A DNA stretch of 64,000 nucleotides from Halisarca cf. caerulea (lineage: Eukaryota; Porifera; Demospongiae; Chondrillida; Halisarcidae), in contig CAUJGJ010000040.1 in assembly GCA_963170055.1 (NCBI GenBank), positions 98,901 to 162,900 of the forward strand, given 5' to 3'. The notes below the pieces were generated by a model. It saw only the letters and a program-made list of their open reading frames with translations. It had not been told where the DNA came from and searched no databases. Shown piece by piece: positions 1 to 18,379 of this stretch (positions are counted from its first letter, which is position 1; the number at the start of each line of letters is the position of its first letter). Position numbers and translations under genes: made by a program.

Positions 1-1806
1 AGGTAAAATGTTCTTGTTCCATTTAATTTGAACTGACTTTGAGTCCAATGTCAGGTCCTGTCGTAATATGTCTACTTCATGTCCTCTGTCAAATGACACT
101 GTACAGCAAATACTATATTCATACATCCTCCAAACAATTAATTATAGCATTATTCATGTTAGAAACTTTTGATTGTGTAAATTTATCATGTCATAATATG
201 TGTGAACATACAGTACATACATACTGTACTGTGCATGTATGTTCAAGCATTAAGGTTTTAATCACTGTGACATATGCGGTACAGGTGCAGTGTTGCACAT
301 CTCACCTGATTGGAATGATGTGTATCCCCTGTACACACTCCCATTCCCATGACGGACCACAAGTGTGAAGGGGATCCGTCCAATACGTTGCAGTTCAGGA
401 GATGTGCAAAGATAGGCTTTACGATTGGTGAGATATTCACCCCTGGTGGACTGGTCTCCAAAGTTGCACTGGATATCAGTTGGATCCTCCAAGCATGGAC
501 CAGAGACTACCACAGGAGTGCCTCCCAGAACATTCCCAGCAGTGGGAGAGATGGACAGTATGGCTACAAATGGAAGAATATGTTGAATAATATGTTTTCT
601 GGTAGAATACACTAGATTTTTTATGTTTATAAAATATTCAATCAGTTACATCACCATTTTCTTGACATCCAATGACAATAGGCACACTCCTGTCCAGCCG
701 CAACACCCACTCTCCTATTCTTCCAGTGTTTCCAGGGATACTATCCAGAAACTGGACATCTTCTGTTAGAGATCCAGGCAACTTGTAAAATCGTGCTCCA
801 TCCCCAGCATTGTAGCCAGCAACAGCAGGAGTGCCACTAAAGCCATCAATCCCGTCATCATCATCACTTGTCACCCAATTTATGCCATTGTCAGCGTACA
901 GGAAAATAGCTGCTGATTGAATCCCATTAGTTGATATCACCATTTGAAACGTGTTGAACTAATTATAATAGAAAACTGAACATATAACATTGGTATCTAG
1001 AAACACTATACAGTCACTTTGTGTACATATGGTAGGCTCAAATAATTACTTATGACAAAAGTACGTCGATGTTGTATGTTCAAAAGCAAATACTCAATAC
1101 ACCACACACAAAACTATTACATGTATATCATATTTAATGTACATGTACTTACCTTATTGTCATCATCGCCTCCAACATATCCTACCCTGTCCCATGTAAT
1201 TATAAGAGCCCAAGTTGCTTGATATCCACGCATACTTGGTAAACCTGCTGTGATGTATTTGTTGATGTCATTGAGTAGATCTTCATCTGTACCTGCAGTC
1301 ACACTCTTGTAGTAGATCAAACCTGACTGATTTCCTTCGGTGCTAACATCAGCCCAAAATACAGCCACAACAGGGGACCAATCTGGAGGGCCTGCATTGG
1401 TGAATGGGAAGTCTCTTGGTGTGAAAGGAGTTCCAGCTGTTCTGTTTTGTGGCAGATTGAGGAAGGAAACATATCCACTGTCGTCAATCTGTATATCAAA
1501 GTAGGATATATATAATATATATATATATATATTATATTATGTACATAGCTCTGAATGAAAGAGGTATTCATTTCAGCTGCACAAATCACTTGGCAAAATT
1601 TTACCTACTTGTGAGAGATTAAATTTTCTACCAAAGAATGGGAAGTCAACAGGAATGGGCACTCCTCTCACAAGGTCGTACCCTCTTTGAAAAACTTCAT
1701 ACCCATTCTCTGGCCCAAAGGGATACCCAAAGAACTCCTCCAAAGTCACAGAGTTAACATATCCACTGGAAATGAGAATGCCAAATACTACAAAAACCAG
1801 CAGCAT
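1..1806 (-). CDS. NIDO/IPT extracellular protein, 5' half (unit 1 copy, cut by window edge)
   Basis: First four exons and part of the fifth of a paralogue of the complete gene at 15,915-22,779. Exons by splice sites: 1609-1806 (ATG at 1804-1806), 1153-1488, 655-958, 306-563 and 1-98 (continues off the window). Exon lengths 198, 336, 304 and 258 are identical to the paralogue and all phases agree. Exon 1 encodes a signal peptide (MLLVFVVFGILISSGYVNS). Exons 2-3 encode a NIDO domain (motif VVAVFWADVS), exon 4 an IPT/TIG-like Ig fold (ILSISPTAGN), and exon 5 the start of the next beta domain. No stop or frameshift is visible, so the visible part looks functional. The AMOP, VWD and EGF parts would lie left of the window. 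I took the first ATG directly before the hydrophobic stretch; a possible splice acceptor just upstream suggests a 5'UTR intron. Confidence 0.85.
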
Positions 1807-2282
1807 CCTGACCAAGATCAACCAACCACTGCAAGATGTACCTCCTCTATGGTTGACTCAAAATATGGGTCTTTGGCTCCTATGCAGTTGGTGAATGCTG
1901 CAGCATCGTTCAAGGCTCACTTTTATTGTTGTGAAATAATGAAATTAACTGAAACCAATATGGAAACCTAGGTACTTAGCTGTTAGCAACCTTACATGAC
2001 TGTCCATACACAATTAACCATGTTGTAGATTGCAAAATTAAATTACAAGTGACATGCAAACTGTACATAATTATCACTGCACAAATTTAAGACCAACTGA
2101 GGCAACTACTTTAAATTTACACTCAGCCTAACTCCATGGTAATCAGTAATTTGGTACTGCATTCTTGAGCCACAGCATTCACACAGGCATCATGCAAAAG
2201 GTATAGGAAGCAAATATTTATACTTTTCGCTATTACTAAATGCATCAGTGCATTGGTGATAATCAACAAATTCTTGTTTAAC
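1807..2282. other. Duplicated upstream flank of the NIDO gene
   Basis: Bases 1,830-1,960 are recognisably similar to 22,795-22,920, the sequence just upstream of the unit 3 NIDO gene, so the duplication includes the promoter side. No gene seen here. Any promoter would lie in this stretch, but no clear TATA element was identified. Confidence 0.6.
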
Positions 2283-2327
2283 CAATAGAAAGTCATAGTC
2301 AATGATCTTAGCGGAAATCACTAGCCA

Positions 2328-2383
2328 AAGGAGATTATTTACACCAAACGTTTCGGCAGCCAACTGCTACCTTCATCAGTGGT
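2328..2383 (-). ncRNA. Hammerhead-ribozyme-like core in the Penelope terminal arm (minus copy)
   Basis: Reverse complement of the plus-strand motif. CTGATGA reads from 2379 to 2373 and GAAAC from 2354 to 2350, with the same stem II. Its preservation in both arms is expected from the inverted structure. Confidence 0.55.
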
Positions 2384-2455
2384 ATGATACAAGAGACAGT
2401 GCCTGAGCTTAAATAGTGGTGTATGACAGTTGTTGATGCGAGGTAATGAATAATA

Positions 2456-2789
2456 TTAACTGTGGGTGATGAATAGAGTTAATAGAGATTGTGAGTGATG
2501 GTGAAAATATAGGTTTACATCAAGGTCTTGTATACTGTGGGGGAGTGTTCCTAGTTCTCTGTTCAGGGATGAGGGTTCCTTCTGGATCATCCAGGATTCC
2601 ACTAAGCATCTCTTGGATGTGTGTGTACAATTGTCCAATACTTCTGTGCGGGTCCAATCTATTGTGTGTCCTGTTCTTTCTGAGTGTTCGGCTAAGGCTG
2701 ATGTGGCTATCTTCTTGTCCCTAACTGAACGCTGGTGCTCCTTAACTCTTTGTCCTAGGGTCCTACCAGTCTGTCCTATGTAAACTCTG
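2456..2789 (-). pseudogene. GIY-YIG endonuclease domain, minus-strand arm
   Basis: Encodes RVYIGQTGRTLGQRVKEHQR, the GIY-YIG core with its conserved Tyr, Gly and Arg, followed by SALAEHSERTGH and the distal Glu-containing region. It is out of frame with the upstream RT because of the four-base insertion. One extra C in a C-run near 2,540 compared with the plus-strand arm changes the C-terminal reading, so the two arms end differently. In Penelope elements this domain nicks target DNA for target-primed reverse transcription. Confidence 0.85.
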
Positions 2790-3935
2790 CATGGGGCAGC
2801 TACTACAAGGGATTTTATACACAACACCTGCTTTGTCCTGTAGTGGGGTGGGATCTTTTGGGTGTACTAACATCTGCCTTAGGGTATTGTTTGGCCTAAA
2901 GGTTGTCTTAATATCTAGTGGGGCAAGGATACGTCTAATGGCCTCTGAGGTGCCTTTGACATATGGGATTGAAACATAGGTGGAATTAGTAGTTGTAGAC
3001 TGTGAGGGGACATTTGAGGTCGGCCTAAGCTGGGAGAATCGGTTGATCATTTTTCTGGGATAGCCATTTAAATCTAGGGCATTGTCTACTTTCTGCTGTT
3101 CTTCCAATTTCAAACTGGCATTGGAGGGTATGGTCTGGGCTCTATGGTGGAGGGTTCTGACAACAGCTGCCTTATGGGCTGAGGGATGGTGGGAAGAGTA
3201 GTCTAGGTACTTGTTTGTGTGGGTGGGTTTCCTATATACTGTGGTATCTATGGTGTTGTCAGGATTCCGGAGGATCAGTACATCTAGGAATGCTAGCTGG
3301 GCTTGGGCTTCTCTTTCTAATGTGAACTGGATGGTATTCTCTATGGTGTTTAGGTGGCAGTGGAAATCCTGCACAGTATCAGATCTAAGGGCGCAACATG
3401 TGTCGTCTACATATCTTTTCCAAAATTTTGGAGGATTGGGGTAGGTGCTTAGGGCTCTGGATTCAACATCTTCCATAACTAGGTCTGCTACCACTACTGA
3501 TACAGGTGAACCCACGGCTGTTCCATGAATCTGCTGATAGAAGGTGTCACGAAAGGCAAAATAAGTAGCATTAAGGCATAGTTCTAGGAGGGATATAATC
3601 TCATCTACAGAAAGGGAGGTGCGCTCAGGGAGAGATGCAGCATCCTTAAGACGTTGACATGCAACTCTGGTAGCTAGGCCTGTAGGAATCTTGGTAAAGA
3701 GGGATACCACATCAAAGGATACTAGGACTTCATCTTCTGCTATGGTCTGTGAGGAGATAAACTTGGCAAATTCGGATGAGTTACGGACATGGTGATCAGT
3801 ATTACCAACTAGGGGGGAGAGAATACTAACTAGGTGCTTGGACAAACAGTAGGTTGGAGAGGATACAAAGGATACTATTGGTCTTAAAGGGACATGAGGT
3901 TTGTGGATTTTAGGGAGGGCATAGAGAAAAGGACA
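2763..3935 (-). pseudogene. Penelope-type reverse transcriptase, 5'-truncated and frameshifted before the endonuclease
   Basis: An open frame runs from the internal junction near 3,935 down to a stop at 2,763, about 390 codons. It shows RT landmarks: YALPKIHKPH near its start, VLVSFDVVSLFTKIP (motif A region), HGTAVGSPVS (motif B), and the catalytic box RYVDDT (motif C). It then reaches the linker VVYKIPCSSCP that leads into GIY-YIG in this family. At that point four extra bases relative to the plus-strand copy (near 2,790) shift the frame to a stop, so RT and endonuclease are not in one frame. The N-terminal part is absent because the inverted arm begins there. Confidence 0.9.
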
Positions 3936-3946
3936 AAGCAGGTGTT

Positions 3947-4249
3947 GTGTATAAAATCCCTTGTAGTAGCTGCCCCAGAGTTTACATAGGACAGACTGGT
4001 AGGACCCTAGGACAAAGAGTTAAGGAGCACCAGCGTTCAGTTAGGGACAAGAAGATAGCCACATCAGCCTTAGCCGAACACTCAGAAAGAACAGGACACA
4101 CAATAGATTGGACCCGCACAGAAGTATTGGACAATTGTACACACACATCCAAGAGATGCTTAGTGGAATCCTGGATGATCCAGAAGGAACCCTCATCCCT
4201 GAACAGAGAACTAGGAACACTCCCCACAGTATACAAGACCTTGATGTAA
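3947..4249 (+). pseudogene. GIY-YIG endonuclease domain, inverted plus-strand arm
   Basis: About 100 codons, MYKIPCSSCPRVYIGQTGRT onward. The linker and the GIY-YIG core are in one frame, unlike the minus-strand arm. There is no RT upstream on this strand, so it is only the 3' fragment of a copy in inverted orientation. It ends at a stop just after the RELGTLP segment. Confidence 0.85.
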
Positions 4250-4380
4250 ACCTATATTTTCACCATCACTCACAATCTCTATTAACTCTATTCATCACCC
4301 ACAGTTAATATTATTCATTACCTCGCATCAACAACTGTCATACACCACTATTCAAGCTCAGGCACTGTCTCTTGTATCAT

Positions 4381-4436
4381 ACCACTGATGAAGGTAGCAG
4401 TTGGCTGCCGAAACGTTTGGTGTAAATAATCTCCTT
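4381..4436 (+). ncRNA. Hammerhead-ribozyme-like core in the Penelope terminal arm (plus copy)
   Basis: CTGATGA at 4385-4391, then a 6-bp stem (GGTAGC/GCTGCC) with a 5-base loop, then GAAAC at 4410-4414 and a downstream GUA. This is the conserved hammerhead order of core, stem II and GAAA. Such ribozymes are described in Penelope-element terminal repeats. Stem III would be very short and I could not find a convincing stem I, so activity is uncertain. Confidence 0.55.
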
Positions 4437-4557
4437 TGGCTAGTGATTTCCGCTAAGATCATTGACTACAATGCTACCTAGCCGTTCAAGCCTTTTCTCA
4501 ATAGAAAGTCACTTCTCATTTGAGATCACCTTTAACCATTGTTTTCAATCAATCACA

Positions 4558-4689
4558 GGCACATAAACATGCACATACAAACATAAACACAAGCACACAC
4601 ACTTACACACAACACACACATGTGCATACATGTTCACACACACATGCAAAGACACACACACACACGCATGCAAAGACTCACGTGTGTGT

Positions 4690-4787
<98 letters not shown>

Positions 4788-4803
4788 GCACACACACACA
4801 TGC
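4558..4803. repeat. (CA)n microsatellite
   Basis: Long interrupted CA-repeat tract, including a (CATA) sub-block near 4,760. It creates spurious His/Thr-rich and Cys/Val-rich reading frames on both strands. Confidence 0.97.
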
Positions 4804-5639
4804 ATTAACAGTAATGCATTGTCTTTCGCAGGACCTGATACTCGTATAATAGCTTACAATACCCTAGTTTGTAATTAGCATGAGCCCATATAGCCCAAGT
4901 ATTGGTGTACAATCCTCATTATCAACCACCAATCCTTAATTGCTTGAGATGAGGTAGGTAGAGGCAGGTGCCATCCTGCACTACTGTATGCACTTAGACT
5001 GCATGGACCATGCAATGAACAATTTCATTACAAAACTATAATCACATACACAAAATGAAGCAATGCATGGGTACACCATTTATCATATGTAGACACTGTT
5101 GGGAATAGGTAATAGTTACTGCCCATGCACATGGCTCCTTTAATGCATGACAACATTGGGAGAAAAAGCTAACTAGGGAGGTCACATGCGCATAAGCCAA
5201 TTGGTACCATAACATTATAAGAAACATGCAGGTGTACAGTCTGCATGTGCCTACCTGCATCGTTGAAGATCCCAAGGTTACTCAGGCCTGCAGTAATTCT
5301 AAGCCATGCAACAGAATTCTTATCACCTGCTGTGCTCAAAGGACAAACTGTAGAATGTAGGAAATAACCATCTAACCCTGTATTTGTATAGCCCAATATC
5401 TAGTCCTATATCTTCACCGACCATAGTTTTATGCCTGTCTGTATAGCCTTTTCAACAAAACCCTCACCTTGTTTCAGTGCTTCTTTGGGGAATTGACATT
5501 TCATCCCTACATCTTTTGTACATTTTGAAAAAGATAATTTTGAGAAGCTTTTTTATGACTCTTGTCCATGTCCTTTTATCTAGTATTACACTATGCATAT
5601 TTATAATAAAGGCCATATGTATACTAAGAGTGTGATGTT
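4804..5639. other. Intergenic; one candidate minus-strand exon at 5255-5347
   Basis: No confident gene. On the minus strand 5255-5347 (93 nt) has a pyrimidine-rich acceptor (ATTCTACAG) and a donor (GTAGGC), and an open phase 1-1 frame containing SVAWLRITAGLSNLG. I do not recognise the product and found no partner exons. The rest shows nothing. Confidence 0.3.
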
Positions 5640-6190
5640 TAACTTATTAGTATTATTATTATTATACAGCCAGCAATAATGTACATGAGAGATGTTGTAA
5701 TGTTTATGAGTTGATTTAAGGGGTGTGGCTGAAGGTCTGTCATCATCTTGTGATGCAGCCTGTCTGTGGTACAAAATTGGCCATCGTAATTGGGAGATGT
5801 AGTAAACAGCTCGAAATAAAAGTGTGTGTCATGTGAGGCCATTTAAATACAAGAAAGGATGGACATACAGGCAATGAAAATGAAGTGGATGTGAGGAGTG
5901 ACTTTACTGAGTTACATGAAAATCAAGGATGAGCAGAGTGACACTGTGAACAAGGACAGACAACATGAAAAGTACAGGCACAATTAGGATTGAAGTTAGC
6001 GTTGAATTTGATGTAGAAGATTTTGATGAGATATTTCTTGATAGAATGAAATGGTAACTGCAGATTGATAAAGAGCAGGGAGTTCCATAATCGTACGATA
6101 CGGTTGAAGTAAAAGTGTCTAGCTCTGGTTGTGCGTGTGTGGTTGTATATCAACTTGTTGCTCCTTCCACCTCAGGTTGACGTAGTTACA
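5640..6190 (-). mobile_element. LINE 3' end fragment
   Basis: Minus frame 5923-6153 encodes RARHFYFNRIVRLWNSL, then a Cys/His-rich end (CTFHVVCPCSQC), the usual C-terminus of CR1/L2-type reverse transcriptase ORFs. A (AAT)n-like tail lies at about 5,645-5,665, marking the 3' end on the minus strand. 5'-truncated. Confidence 0.7.
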
Positions 6191-6659
6191 AAGGATACAT
6201 AATCAGAGATGTTGAGATTATTATGATGTTGTATGCAACAAACATGTTTTACAGACATGTTATACATCTACCAGAATTGCATGACTTAGATGAAAATTTG
6301 CAACCCTCTCAGTTTCGAGGAGATGTGGAAGTCGCCGCATGCATGAAGAAACATGCACAACCAAATCTTCAAAATGTACAGAACATGTGGATCTTCTGAA
6401 TCATTGGAATCCCATTCCAATTATGTGATGACTTAAAACGAAATGTCCTGCAGAAGTGGGCCTTTCCAAAGTGGCAGTTGGAATTAAGTCCATTTGGCTG
6501 TTAATCAGAATTTAGCTTTTCCATCTGACAATTTTTTTCAAAGGTACATCTCTTAAAGTGAAATAGGTTAGAATAGGGTCAGTACTAATGCTACTTGTCC
6601 CTTGCAGTGAGCTCTAGTCTGTTCTATGATAATAATAACAATTGAATAGTAATATATAA

Positions 6660-7060
6660 TCACTCGTGTCCCACAGTCAGATGGGAAATTCCTTGCGTGG
6701 GATATAACATGTGTGGACACATTCTACAACTCTTGCAGATGTGCATTGGCTAAGGAAGCAGAAGGAAGTACAGTCATTGCTGAGAGAAAGAAAGCAAGAG
6801 GGTACAAGTACCTTGGCAGGTTTTACAACTTCCACCCAATTGCAGTGGAAACCTGTGGATCAATGGGCCCAGACTCATTTGTGCTTCCTGCATGACCTCG
6901 GCCAAAGGTTGAAATCAGCCACTGGATAGCTTCAATTCTACAGTTACCTGTTACAGCGGCCTTCGGTGGCCATACAAGCAGGGAATGAATGCTTCCTCAA
7001 TTCTGGGCATCATGGAGCTCACATCAGAGCTGCCAGACTCTATTGATTAATTAGGTCCTG
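6660..7060 (+). pseudogene. Degenerate repetitive coding fragment
   Basis: Plus-strand frames with internal stops and frame changes read YKYLGRFYNFHPIAVETCGS, then LHDLGQRLKSATG, then LLQRPSVAIQAGN. I remember this pattern as a recurrent fragment in invertebrate mobile DNA but cannot name the element. No open gene remains. Confidence 0.4.
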
Positions 7061-7797
7061 CATGTGATTGTTTTCCTCCTTTTTTTCTTTTTTTCCTTTT
7101 CTGTAGTTATATCTGTAGTTGTAATCTGTAGTTGCTGTGAATTATTCAGTAATTCTTTGTCCTTGTTTTATATTTTTGTTGTATAATAATAATAACAATA
7201 AGCAAAAATTGTAACTTTTCTTTCTATGTAAACTTTCTAGAATGTAACATACATAAGGTACCTAGAAGGCTGTTTCATCTTCAATTGATCAAAAAGCAGC
7301 CCCATAAGCTCCAATAAGTTGCTTTTGGAGCTCCAAAATATAATGGAAGTGGGGTTTAGAGAAAATACATTTGGTCCTAATGTTTAAGCAGCTATGTTTT
7401 TTCATGTAATATAACCCATTACAGTAACTGTGGTTCATGATAATATAATATTATACATTGTAGTCCTCAAAATTGAAGGCTCTGGACAAAGAAGTTTGAA
7501 TTAACAGGATTGTTAGAGTCCATGTTTAAACTGTATGGCTATTGATGAACTCCCTACATATTAGATGACATCATAAAGGGGAAACACTGGCCAAATAATA
7601 CCTAGATGAAGGTTGAAAACATAAAGAAATCTTTTTATGTAGAAGTATTATTTACATGAGAAAATTCTAAGGTCTATACCTTAGAGACATCTTAACATAG
7701 AGTAGCTGGAAAATGATCATCTAGAAAGACAAAACTGACAGTGCTATGCTTATCAAAGACTCCTATTATGATTATTCTGCATTTTCATTTGCAACAG
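7061..7797. other. Intergenic, nothing recognised
   Basis: AT-rich sequence with no coding, repeat or RNA feature that I can support. Confidence 0.5.
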
Positions 7798-15748
<7,951 letters not shown>

Positions 15749-15914
15749 GTATAATTTTGAGCTATACACTATACAAATCACTGATTACATTGGTATATAA
15801 TATCATAATGTGTAATAGAAAGCTGATTGGCAAATTAAATTCATGTACATAATGTAATACTTGATTGTTACTTTAGAGTAATACTACGTATTTATATATA
15901 TAGTTCTACACACA

Positions 15915-18309
15915 CTACATTTTCTTCTCAACAATCCCAAGAGGGCCGTACTCCCCTTCAACTTTGACACGTACTTCTGAGAGGTACTTTTGGTCGGGCT
16001 TCAAATGGTGGACAGCATACGCTCGGACAACACCGCCCACTTCACGTTGGGAAACCAACTGCTTATTACCACCCAACAATCTGTAGGTAGTGATCTGGAA
16101 GGCATCCACCTGACCAGCTTGATCTGGAGGTATAGTCCACCTGAGGACGTATCCACTTCCAAAGATCAGGATCACTGTCACATTTGGTTTTATCAGAACT
16201 AAGTACATGCCGAGGGGATGAGAGGAGAGAATACTTGAAATGTGGATGTGGGTAGCTACAGTAACTGAGTCACATAGACCCACAGAAGACTGTCAAGATA
16301 TCAGATAAATTTTGCAAAAAATAGGACTGAAAAAAACTTGATATTCAATAGCTGCCTGCACATTACTGCTCACAAAGTGTACAGCATACACATAGTAGCT
16401 AGAATATGTACGGAGGCACTGTAAAACTAGTCTATAATACACTGTTAAGATAATAGTACAGTAAATGAAATCACCATAACAGCTGGTCACTTACCATTTT
16501 CGCACAATGTACCACCAAACCCTTCAGGACAATCACAGCTTGTGGTAGCTACCCCTTGTGTACAACTGCCACCATTGAGACAGATGTTATTCTGACAAGG
16601 TTGGATATCTGTGGGAACAAAATTTTGAGCAATAATTTATTTTGTAGCATAGGAGTATTATGATGATCCTGATCCCTGCGATTTCACTGCTAGTATAGTG
16701 AAAGGCTTGATTCTATAAAACCTGAAGCTCTTAGCTAAAGCACTTTGAATATACTCTTTCCAGGTTATAACCAGAATAAGATAGGGGACAATCCCCTTCT
16801 GTTGAAGGAGGGGGGGGGGGGGGAGGTTACCCATGTTAAATTATTGAGGGGGGGGGGCATTGCCCTGGGCCCATATTCCTACCCCACTACCACACTATTT
16901 CAAGCTTCAACATGCAAAGAAAGTAATATACATATTGTATTACTGTAAGCATGTATCTGTTCACTGTACATGTGCAAGTTAACAATACTAGTGATGGATT
17001 GCAAGCTAATGCCACACTCACTGCTTACCAGGTATGCTGCATGTTGGTCCTGAATACCCAGCAGCACAGCTGCAAGTGTTGGTACTGACACAGGCACCGT
17101 GGTCACAGGAAGGGTCACAGGTAACTGATATGGACAAAAGAATGCATATACAGTACATACAACACATGCATACATTCTCCTTCTAAAATGAACTGCAGGA
17201 CCTGGTTTGGAATTGGAGAAAGAACTGTAAAAAACTATTCTTATAATTAGCAAAGTGGTAGCTACCTGGTAGAGGCTATTTACTTAAAGAAGAATACGAT
17301 TAAACTATTAATGCACACTAATTTCAAACTTAATACAATAATTCATGTAACTGAACCTCAATAATATTATCACAAAATAATATGTCCAATGCATACTTTG
17401 CCCATCATACATACCTGGTTTACTCATTTCAACAATCATCTCTAAGTCTTCAGTTCCTTGCAGGGTTGACATACCAATCTCTGTCTTCTTGGTAGCTGCT
17501 ATGTCAAATATACAGAACAGATCATCCTTGCATATCTCATATGTTGTGTTCTCCAGTGAGCTGTCATTGAATACCGGTTCAAACAGAGGAACGAAGTCAG
17601 GATCATAGAAGGTACTCCAGGAATCATTTCCACTATAGGTGAAGAGGCTGTCCTCAGAGGAGTTGACTATCCCTACAAAGATTACAAACAAACAAATCTC
17701 ACACTATCTGCAATACTGTACATATTGCATTTTATAGTGATGAAAGTACATTTAAACAACTCTGTACAATATATTACAGTATTTTGCACTATTCTGTAGT
17801 AGAGTATAATCTCACTAAGATAAGTTACTAGTTTCCAAGTCCGGGTCTGCTGTAGTACTGAAGATGTAGTATCACATCCTGATAAGAAGAACTGCATATG
17901 TTGTACATACTGTACATACTGTACATACTGTACATGCTATACATGACAATAAGTTGGCAGTATATTCAGTTCATCAAGTGCCCACCTCATGCCAGATTAT
18001 TGTCATGCGTCCATGCACTACATACTGCATGGACACAATTCTCTGATGTTTCACACATGCTAGAGAGCATAGCAATATTACAATCTGTTTGAATATGTCT
18101 TATCTGTGCAAATAGGCAAAGAGCAGTCATCAAATCTTAGAGGCTACATACACTAAGTAAAAATGTTTGTACAAAATTATGTAATGATAGTAAATTTCCC
18201 AAGGGAATTCAAAAATGCTCTAATTAATAGAGATTTACATTACATTACAAAAACTGATATTTTAAAGAGACTAGCCTGTCTGTCTGTCTGTCTGTCTGTG
18301 TGCGTGCGT

Positions 18310-18379
<70 letters not shown>

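Larger units (their letters stand above)
2283..4511 (-). mobile_element. Penelope-like retroelement with inverted-repeat arms and 13-bp target duplication
   Basis: The direct repeat CAATAGAAAGTCA at 2283-2295 and 4499-4511 brackets the insertion, giving a clear target-site duplication. Inside, a minus-strand reverse transcriptase (about 3,935 down to 2,763) is followed by a GIY-YIG endonuclease. A second, inverted copy of the endonuclease and 3' end lies on the plus strand from about 3,937 to 4,498. The outer arms (2,297-2,800 and about 3,940-4,470) are reverse complements. RT plus GIY-YIG together define Penelope-like elements, and inverted partial copies are typical of the family. Frameshifts in the minus copy indicate it is inactive. 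Confidence 0.92.

Noticed and set aside
4520..4878. His/Thr-rich and Cys/Val-rich open frames on both strands
   Set aside because: Products of the (CA)n tract; no start context, domain or splice structure. The same applies to frames over 10,540-11,150, 18,163-18,460, 43,449-43,957, 44,768-45,437 and 52,018-52,393.
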